Assembly: GCA_027924585.1 (NCBI GenBank)
Contig: BSBM01000442.1
Span: forward strand, 620,001 to 684,000
Direction: 5' to 3'
DNA length: 64,000 nt
Origin: Larix kaempferi
Taxonomy: Eukaryota; Streptophyta; Pinopsida; Pinales; Pinaceae
Numbering within the stretch: position 1 is the first letter of the stretch; each line of letters begins with the position of its first letter. Below are positions 55,896-64,000 of this stretch, in pieces. The notes under the pieces were generated by a model. The model did not search any database. It saw only the letters and a list, made by a program, of their open reading frames with translations, and was not told the origin of the DNA. The position numbers and the translations under genes were made by a program.

Positions 55896-57877
55896 GCTTG
55901 GGTGAAACAATAACTCAAACTACTGTAGTACAGAAGGTTCTGAGAACAATCCCATTAAGGTTCAATCCAAAATTATCAGCCATAGAAGATAGAGAGAAAT
56001 TATATGACTTGACACTTGAATAACTACATGGCATTATGGTTTCCTACGAAATGAGGATCCAAGATCCAAGTCAAAAGGAGGCATCCTTCAAGGTAACCAA
56101 GGAGAACAATCACAACAATGAGTGCAACTCCTCAAATAACTGGATCTCAGATGAAGAGGTAGATAACGTTTTTAACAGACTTCCAAGAGGAACTGGAAAA
56201 TACAAGGGTAAGATTCCACTAAAATGTTTCAATTGTGGTAAAATTGGGCATTTTGCAGCCAAATGTCCCTTAAAGGATAGGTAGAAGCAAATAAATCCTA
56301 GAAGAAACTATGGAGACAGAAGATTTGCAAACAAACAGACACTATTCACCAAGGTAGAAGATGAAGGAGTTTCAAATGATGATGAAGAAGAATAAGAAAT
56401 CATTCTTGATAGAAAAAACGAGATTTTGTTTCTAGCACAGGAAAATAATGAATGTCTCTCGAAACATGACAAAGGTATTGTGGATCTCGAGGCTGAAATT
56501 GTTGCAGCATTGGAAGAAATTGACAATCTGAACAATTTGAATGAGAAGTAAGAATAGAGTCATCATATTGCTAAAAATCAGTTGGCAAAAATTAAGTCTG
56601 GTATTGCAATGAAAGGAAGATGAAATCAACTCTCTCAAGGAAAAACTTAAGAAACCAAACTTGTTTATTCAAAAAGATGTTGATAACAAAAGTGGGATTG
56701 AATACACTTCAATAGTGAAGGAGCATGTAGCAGAATGCTAACTGATCAGGAATTCCTGGAAGTCAGTAAGGATGTCACTCAACTTAAGGATAATCTTCAG
56801 GAGATTCAAGAACCCTTGGGTGAGGCACAGAGACAGTTAGCACTGAGGGAAAAAGAATGTGAGAAGTTACAAAAAGAAGTAATCTTCCTAAACAAACCAG
56901 GAGACCATCAAATCAACATGGGACATGAAGATAAACCAAAGGTTGCTACAACAACTCCCTCCTTTCATGTTTCAAGAAGACCATCCTTCTCCGGGTATCA
57001 AAATTCCTTTTTTCGTCATTTATTTAACTGTTATAAATTCATACACAGGGCTATTGATTGTAGAGCACCTAAGAGGATTTTTACAAAACCTTCCAGAAGA
57101 CAACACTTTGAGAATACTTACTTACAAGACAACAACTTTTTCTCCGTACTATCTGAAGAGTTAGAATGCACCAAGTGCAAAAACTTTGGTCACACATCTG
57201 AAAATTGTAGACTTGAAGTTGTTAATGAAGAAAGTATAACAAATGATATTTGTGGGATAGCTCTCTACGCTCAGAAAAATGAAAATAAATGGTATATTGA
57301 TAGTGGTTGCACTAAGCACATGACTGGAGATAGAGACAAGTTCCTCACATTGAAAAAGGATAGAAGTGGTGATGTAGCATTTGGAGATAATAGAATGACA
57401 AAAATATTGGGAAAAGGGACTGTGGCCTTCATAGAAAATGCAAAGGCACAAAATGTTCTTTATGTTGAGGGACTAAAACACGACCTGTTAAGTGTTGGAC
57501 AATTGTGCGATGTCGATTACAATGTTACCTTTTTTTCTCACCATTGTGAGATAAAAAGAAATTTTTCTAAACAAATTATTGGAAGAGGAATCAGATCAGC
57601 AGGAAGTGTTTATGGTTTAGAAGAAATAGAAGGAGAGAGGTGCCTTGCTAGTCAACATGACAATAGCTGGCTTTGGCACAAGAGCTTAGCACATCTAAAT
57701 TTTGATAACATTGTAAAATTCAGTCAGTTAGACGCAGTCAGAGGAATGCAAAAAATTACAAAATCTATAAATAAATTATGCAGGTCATGTCAACATGGAA
57801 AGCAAGCAAGAACAAACTTCAAAGCAAAAGCATATCAATCAACATCACGTCCTTTGGATTTAGTCCATACAGACTTA
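55896..57877 (+). pseudogene. Copia C gag C-terminus, protease and integrase zinc finger
   Basis: The frame continues gag (VVQKVLRTIPLRFNPKLSAI), a CCHC knuckle CFNCGKIGHFAAKC (56225-56266), a charged helical region with stops at about 56282, 56393 and 56552, then from 56735 an open frame with a second CCHC-like motif CTKCKNFGHTSENC (about 57168-57209), the protease WYIDSGCTKHMTG (57292-57330) and the integrase finger LWHKSLAHLNFDNI ... CRSCQHGK, up to LVHTDLC. The 4.0-kb insertion begins at 57878, three residues after the first core Asp of integrase. Confidence 0.9.
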
Positions 57878-60800
57878 TGTCACCTACCCAAATTTTGAGA
57901 CTAATTATTTTATTTGCAAAAACATTATGTTAAATTTTAATTACAAAGTTTTGTAATTATGACCAAATCTGGTCAAGGATGATTGTAATGACTTATTATT
58001 ATTATTTAATAAATTAAACAGGAGAAAAACACCAAAGGGAACTGTTAAATGAGTGTTCACTGACTCACTAGGAGGAATGGAAGTTGTTAGAAGGCATTGG
58101 ACAGATGGCAGCATTTGCACTCCACCACTAGTTGTTGGTTATGGGACAACTACCCCTAAAATTGTGGCATTATCCCCCGGGTGGGTGGAAGAGAGTTGTT
58201 AGCTCATTAATGACCAAGTTAACCACTAAAAGGCCTAGGCATCCTAGATAAGGCAATTGAATATCCACAATATTTTCTGCATAAATATTTCCTCAAGTGT
58301 ATCAGGTGATCAATGAGAGATTCGAATACGGAGGCTAAGTGGAAGTGCGTTGTGAGTCTGCTAGTTATTATGAGAAGGAAACTAGAGGTGCCGGTGCAGG
58401 TCTCTTTGACTGTTGAGTCTTTATGACTGGATGATCTACATTTCTACTGCAAGTTGATAAACTAAAGCTTCTACAGACTCTTCTTCCTGGTGGTTCAGTG
58501 AACAGGCTCAGGGGTCCTAAGGCAAGTAATTTGGCTATCTTCAGGAGTAGGTTGGGTGGAACAGGCTCCTTGGGTGGTTTGTTTCTCCTACAAATTATCA
58601 GGTTCTACAGTTGTGTTGTTATTTTTAGTCATATAAATTCTGCATTTATTAGTAAGTAGTACAGTTAAAAGAATACAAAAGAAATTGCTTTATTTTCTAA
58701 CCTAAGTATGTTTTCTGAATGAAAATGATTTAATAGATTAAATGATCGATTAGATAACCTTCTCTATATTTTTCCCATGCTTTCTTTGCATCGTACTCTA
58801 GTACATAGAAGTAAAATTAAGGCAGATGAATGATAGGTAGATTTCCAAATAATTAAATATCTAGCGTTGTTGTATTTCATTAATATGTTTTTTAGTAATA
58901 TTCTGTAATACAAATAGACTCAGGAAATAGAACAGCATTTTATAATTACAGGCATTGTAACATTTCTTTCACATAATAACAAGATAAACATTTCATTTTT
59001 GCACAAGGCTAGGGTTTCAAAGTATTACATTTCACTTATTTCAAGTATTTACAATTTTAGAAATTTAATAGCTGCAAATATTTTTCCTTATATAGAATTA
59101 TTACACATAAACGATGGATGTATACATTACATTCAAATATATTAACATCAATTTACTGTACTATTGCCTTCCCTTATTCATTTATCATATTTCGATTCAA
59201 CCATCAATACTATCGTTAAAATCAAACACTGTCATTTTAGACCTTATCTTATTTTATTCCATTTTTTTTTGCTATTAGCATTCTTTGAGCCTAAAATCGC
59301 AAACCTTAGCATAGAAAAACAAATCATTCACATTTGCATGACAGCAATGGGTTCGATAATTAAACCCTTATATCAATCAAAACGATTCTGAGGATAAGCT
59401 ATATTATTTATTTAGTGTCTCAAAAACCAAGTAGCAACACTTAGTTATCACTTACAGGGTTTCGTTATCAAGCAAGAAGTTAAGCTATGGCTCTTGGCCT
59501 CTATAAAAACACTTAGTATTCGTTACATCAATCACTGATTTTTTATATATATATAAACAAAGAAACCATTTTAGGATTTGATCAACATAAATTCAAATCT
59601 CTTATCACTGTTTAAAATGAAAAAACTTAACATTATCGCTTAGAACATTTTGCAGAAACGATTAACCCTGAACTCAACACTATTTGATTTTACACTGCTT
59701 TATTCCTTAAATAGGGTTCATTACATAATCAACATGTTACTCTTTCAAATGAGAAGTACAGCGAAACGCTGCAAAAACAAAGTATCAAGACAAGCCGAGG
59801 GTTTTAACCCTGGGATACTTTTCATTGGTTCCAAAGATATCCAACTTTAGGCAACACTGTGCTAAGAACCAAGCACCAAACCCTTTCCATTTATCAAACG
59901 TCGACCACAACTGAACCAGGAGGACATACAAGGTAAGGAACCGTCGAGGCTTATCGGTGGACAAGTAACGTTCTCCCACCAAGCCCAAACACTGCAACCT
60001 TTTGACGAAGTAAAACCTGCCACAAAACCTTTAAGCGATTAAACGAGAAACTACAAAGATATTTATCATTGCAACAAAAGAGCATTAACTTTTAAGTGGA
60101 GACGTTACATGTGCATTATAGCTTCGAGTAAAGAGACATCTTAAGCCATTAAGGATCGACGAAGCCAACCATCAAGTTCAGCGAAGAAGGTTCCAGTTCT
60201 GGGAACAGTGGTGTACCAGTGCATAAGAATCGAACCTAGTTTCCTTATCATCAGCCAAAAACCCTAAAAGGACTACTATCTCAACTTTCACAGAAAAGCA
60301 GACCTTTTTAAATCAACCCTACAACATTTTTAATCATTGCAGACACTCGCAGAAGGTTCGGCTTCTTGACGTAAAAACACCATTAGCAGGTTAACTTTGA
60401 ACAGGTTCTGGTTTCGAGTCTCGAAACCCCTACAAATGAAACCCTTAAATTTCTCGGCCTGTCAGCCTCTCCACAGAGCCACTCCCAACACATTGAATGG
60501 CAAGAGAACTAACAACCACTTGAACATAGTGGAGATTAGGGTTCTAGTTCAAAGCCCGAGAATCCACAAGATCGACGATGGAGACTGCTGCCAACTAGGC
60601 ACATTGATAATTAGGCGACCACTGCATTAACACCTTATTTATTATTTCATCCATGATGTTGCCAACTCGGTAGACCCTGGATCAAAGCCTGTTACAGCTC
60701 GACGTTTAAGTGTAAATTGTGAACTACTTCACGTGCTATTTTAGCCATGAGATCATCCACTATATTTCCACTCAAGACAGCAGTTAGGTGACTTAAATGT

Positions 60801-61912
60801 CAAAGACCAATCTCATTAACGATTCCAGCATACTTGTACTCTAATACTTATTACCCCGTCTTATCACCTTCCAATATTAAAATTAATGTTACAATGTATA
60901 GTTCATTGCATTTCCATTACAATGGCAATTCGAATGCAAGGTTTATATTTATTATGATACAAATCTAATGCATAATATATAGTTGAGGAATCATCCTTTA
61001 CTCATCGAAATGTTCGTTATGTTGTTATCTCCTTTCACAAAATCACATAGTATTATCACATTGCACAAACATTAAATTGGATAGGGTCAACCCCATAGTA
61101 TGCACATTCACATTATTTTTCATCACAAGTATGATATAAAGGTAAGTATTATAGTGAACTTTGATATACTAATATGAACTTCTTTTCCATGTGATTGCAA
61201 TTGAAAACTTATCAAACATTTAAGTTGGTAGAACTACCCTTTGCAAAATGGAGAAAGGTCGATAGAATTATGATGGCACTTATACACTATAATCTAGCAT
61301 GTATTTGAGAAGTTCCTAGTGCAAGTATCCTTCCATGAAGTATCACTGAAGATATTAGCATAAGATCTAATGGTTACGTTTTCTAACTTTAGTCAAGGTA
61401 ACACATATAGAATTTGGACAGGGATTCATACCTTCAGCAAGGGATTACTTAGAAATTTTTACCAAACTTCAACGACTAATTGAAAAACTTAAATACTCGT
61501 AACACTTGATTTGTCGCATTACTCTTACCTCCGAATCTGCGCAAGAAGAATAGGTTCACATGCTTTAGCTAACATAGCTAAGTAAGCCTCAAGGTACCTC
61601 GTAGGACCCCTTTCATCACCATTCAAAACAAAACTATCAGTACCTTGTCAAGAAAACTTTATCGCAAGATAAATTGAATTACAGTTAATACAAGCAAAAC
61701 TAATGTTGTATTTGTTTTAAAAGAAGTATGTTGCATCGTTGTCGTTAAACTGTATTTAATTTAAAAGAATCAGTGGTTAATTTGTTTTCCGCATTTATGA
61801 CTTCAATATTTAATGTTGCTTGTTTAAGAAATTATTATTTCCGCATTTGTAATTTTAACATTTAATGCTGCTTTAAAAATTTTAAATTTTACGAAATTAT
61901 CGGGATGTTACA
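57878..61912. mobile_element. 4.0-kb insertion with LTR-like ends, probably a giant solo LTR
   Basis: Begins TGTCACCTACCCAAATTTTG and ends GGGATGTTACA. Exact target copies actta lie at 57873-57877 and 61913-61917. The ends resemble chromovirus LTRs of the Tekay type. There is no coding frame over 90 codons, no primer site and no polypurine tract, and I see no internal copy of either end. A single very long LTR left by recombination explains this best; a non-autonomous element with very diverged LTRs is the alternative. With one target copy its length (4040) accounts for the integrase frame change. Confidence 0.8.
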
Positions 61913-61917
61913 ACTTA

Positions 61918-64000
61918 TGTGTACTTGCGAGAGTTCAAACACCTCAAGGTGAGTTATACTTAATGTTGTTTATTGATGATTACTCCAAGATGACTTGGGT
62001 TACCTTCTTGAAAAACAAATTAGAAACATTTGAGAAATTCAAATTGTTCAAAGCTAAAGTTGAAAATGAAAGCGGACATAAAATTAAATGTCTTAGATCT
62101 GACAATGGTGGAGAATTCACATCTGGTGAGTTTAAAAATTATTGTGATATACATGGAATAAGGATACAATACTGCAAAGCTCGTACACCCCAACAAAATG
62201 GTGTCTCTGAAAGAAAGAACAAAACCGTTTAAGAAGCATCTCAAACTATGCTTCTTAAAGCAAATCTCGCAGAAACCTTCTGGAGAGAAGTTGTAGGAAC
62301 AACTGTGATACCATTAACATGGCATAGTTAAGAGTTAATTGTGACAAAACTCCTTATGAGTTATGGAAGGGAAGAAAAGATATAGTGAATTATTTCAAAA
62401 AATTTGTGAGGAAATGTTATATAAAAATTATTGATGACAACCTTGGAAAATTCAATTCCTGGACTGATGAAGGTATATTTTTGGGCTACTCAATTGAAAA
62501 GAAAGCCTACAAATGTTACAATAAGAGATTGAAACGAATAGTTGAAATTATAGATGTAGTTGTTGATGAATATCTAACACAAAAACTTCCAGAATCCGAA
62601 CCTGAGGACACTGATGGTGACTCATCTAATGAAGAAGAAATATCAAACAAAATAACAGAGGAACAAACTGATCAACAGGAACAAACTGGGGATAAACAAC
62701 CCTCCTTGAAAAGTACAAAACCTTCACTCATATCAGTGAAGCGAGATCATCCAGAAAACCTTATTATTGGAAACATTGAAGAAGGGATGTGGCTGAGACA
62801 TACACCATAGAGAAAGAATCTGGCATTAATTTCAACTACTTAACCTAGAAATTTCAATGAAGCTATCAAGGATGAACATTTGAATAATGCCATGAGAGAA
62901 TAATTAAGTTAAATTAAAAAGAGTGGAACCTGGGAGTTAGTTCCACGACTAAAGAACAAAAACATTATTAATACTAAATGGGTGTACATGAATAAACTAG
63001 ATGAAAATTGAAATGTCATTAGAAATAAATCAAGGTTGGTTTGCAAAGGATATGCTCAGATGGAAGGAATTGATTTTGATGAAACCTTTGCACCTGTAGC
63101 TCGAATGGAATTGATCAGGATGGTTTTATCATTTTCATGTTATAAAAATTTTAAGGTCTATCAAATGGATGTAAAGTCGGCCTTTTTCAAAATGGCACCC
63201 TAAAGGAAGAAGTATTCATTGAACAACCTGAGGATTTTGAAGAACCTGGTAAAGAAGGTCACGTCTGAAAATTAAAAAAGGCACTCTATCGTCTCAAACA
63301 GGAACCTAGTGTCTGGTATGAAAGATTGGACACATATCTTCTTCAGCAAGGATTTAAGAGAGGAAGTACTAACAGAAATCTTTACTTCAAGATTGAAGAA
63401 GAACATTTATTAATCACTATTGTCTATGTTGATGACCTTGTTTTTGGAAGCAATTTGGAAAGGTTAAGTCAGGAATTTGCAGTTAATATGGCTAAAGAAT
63501 TCGAGATGTCCATGTTAGGAGAATTATCCTTTTTTCTTGGACTGCAGATTACTCAAACTCCAAACCGCATTTTTATATCTTAGACCAAGTATCTGAAGGA
63601 GATGCTAAGCAAGTTTGGGATGGCTGCATGCTCTCCAGTAAGCACACCTATGATAACAGGTTGTAAACTCAGCAAGGATGATGAATCTCCCTCAATTGAT
63701 GCCACACTCTACAGGTCAATGATAGGCAGTCTACTTTATCTTACTACATCAAGATCGGACATCATGCAAGCTGTTGGGATGGTGGAAAGATACCAATCCA
63801 GTCCGAAAGAGTCACATGTAGCAGTAGTCAAGCGAATACTCAGATATCTGAAAGGTACAATGGAATTTGGATTGTGGTATCAAAAAAACTCACATATTGA
63901 ACTAACAGCATTTTCTGATGTTGACTGGGCAGGCAGTCTAGATGATAGAAAAAGTATGAGTGGAAATGCCTTCTTTTTGGGAGATTGTCTTGTCTCTTGG
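61918..64000 (+). pseudogene. Copia C integrase core, RT and RNase H start (cut at window end)
   Basis: Integrase resumes with LMLFIDDYSKMTW, CLRSDNGGEFTS and QQNGVSERKNKTV (stop at 62230). The linker has GIFLGYSIEKKAYK and an acidic stretch (62590-62650). RT then reads, over stops and shifts, [57 protein letters not shown] (63422-63454, catalytic Asp pair) and FLGLQITQTP, with a stop after FIS at 63583. RNase H begins with FSDVDWAGSLDDRKSMSGNA (about 63910-63970) and the window ends within it. Confidence 0.92.

Larger units (their letters stand above)
53493..64000 (+). mobile_element. Ty1/copia element C (SIRE/Maximus-like), runs off right edge
   Basis: 5' LTR 53493-54801, primer site from 54804, gag from ATG 54870, protease and integrase to 57877, then integrase core, RT and RNase H from 61918 to the window end. 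Two later insertions split it: a solo LTR at 55297-55890 and a 4.0-kb insertion at 57878-61912. Both lengths, each with one 5-bp target copy, account exactly for the changes of reading frame. The long LTR, its poly-C end and the coiled gag tail fit the SIRE/Maximus type; that grouping is inference. Several stops show it is inactive. Confidence 0.88.

Noticed and set aside
57161-57451. Minus-strand 96-codon frame over copia C protease
   Set aside because: Shadow of the coding frame with the protease motif WYIDSGC on the opposite strand.

Overview
This window is nuclear DNA from a plant, made almost entirely of nested and decayed retrotransposons. The evidence is tRNA-Met-primed LTR elements of both Ty1/copia and Ty3/gypsy type, plant L1-type LINEs ending in an RNase H domain, and a chromovirus with a chromodomain. 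I found no intact host gene, no tRNA or rRNA gene and no CRISPR array. Long LTRs, many solo LTRs and deep nesting fit a large seed-plant genome, possibly a gymnosperm, but the species cannot be read from the sequence. Nearly every retroelement frame carries stops or frameshifts. Most stops are TAG or TAA where Gln would be expected, as decay of methylated DNA would produce.

Layout, left to right. 1-2014: 5' end of a minus-strand LTR element (B) inserted into the reverse transcriptase of a minus-strand gypsy element (F, 2015-8532). F sits in the RNase H region of an old copia copy (G, 8533-8789, resuming at 13750). Copia element A (8790-13744, target-site duplication (TSD) aatga) is inserted in the tail of G. 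13750-18331 is AT-rich DNA without recognisable genes but with local repeats. 18347-25100 is a nearly full-length LINE with ORF1, ORF2, a poly-A tail and a TSD. 25803-about 31202 is the remnant of a plus-strand gypsy element (L) with a protease and a 3' LTR. 31222-34209 is a small minus-strand LTR element (H) with a coiled-coil ORF and no pol. H interrupts a degenerate minus-strand gypsy pol (I) that continues in pieces at 34215-36643, 40527-40712 and 51934-52440. Between those pieces lie solo LTR K (36644-40526), which holds a truncated LINE (37955-39460), and chromovirus E (40713-51933). E has both LTRs, a tandem duplication of its gag region, a small LINE insertion and a long leader with an antisense reading frame. 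53493-64000 is copia element C, running off the right edge. A 594-bp solo LTR (55297-55890) lies in its gag and a 4.0-kb insertion with LTR-like ends (57878-61912) lies in its integrase.

The nesting gives a relative order of events: G before F before B, G before A, I before K before LINE-2, I before E before LINE-3, I before H, and C before its two solo LTRs. Boundaries rest on TG...CA ends, target-site duplications, primer-binding sites, polypurine tracts, and on reading frames that line up once an insertion is discounted. The less usual features are a second gag-like helical domain between protease and RT in F, an antisense coding-like stretch in the leader of E, the small element H with a nearly lost 3' LTR, and a GCGGGCAT-type repeat array in the U3 of C.
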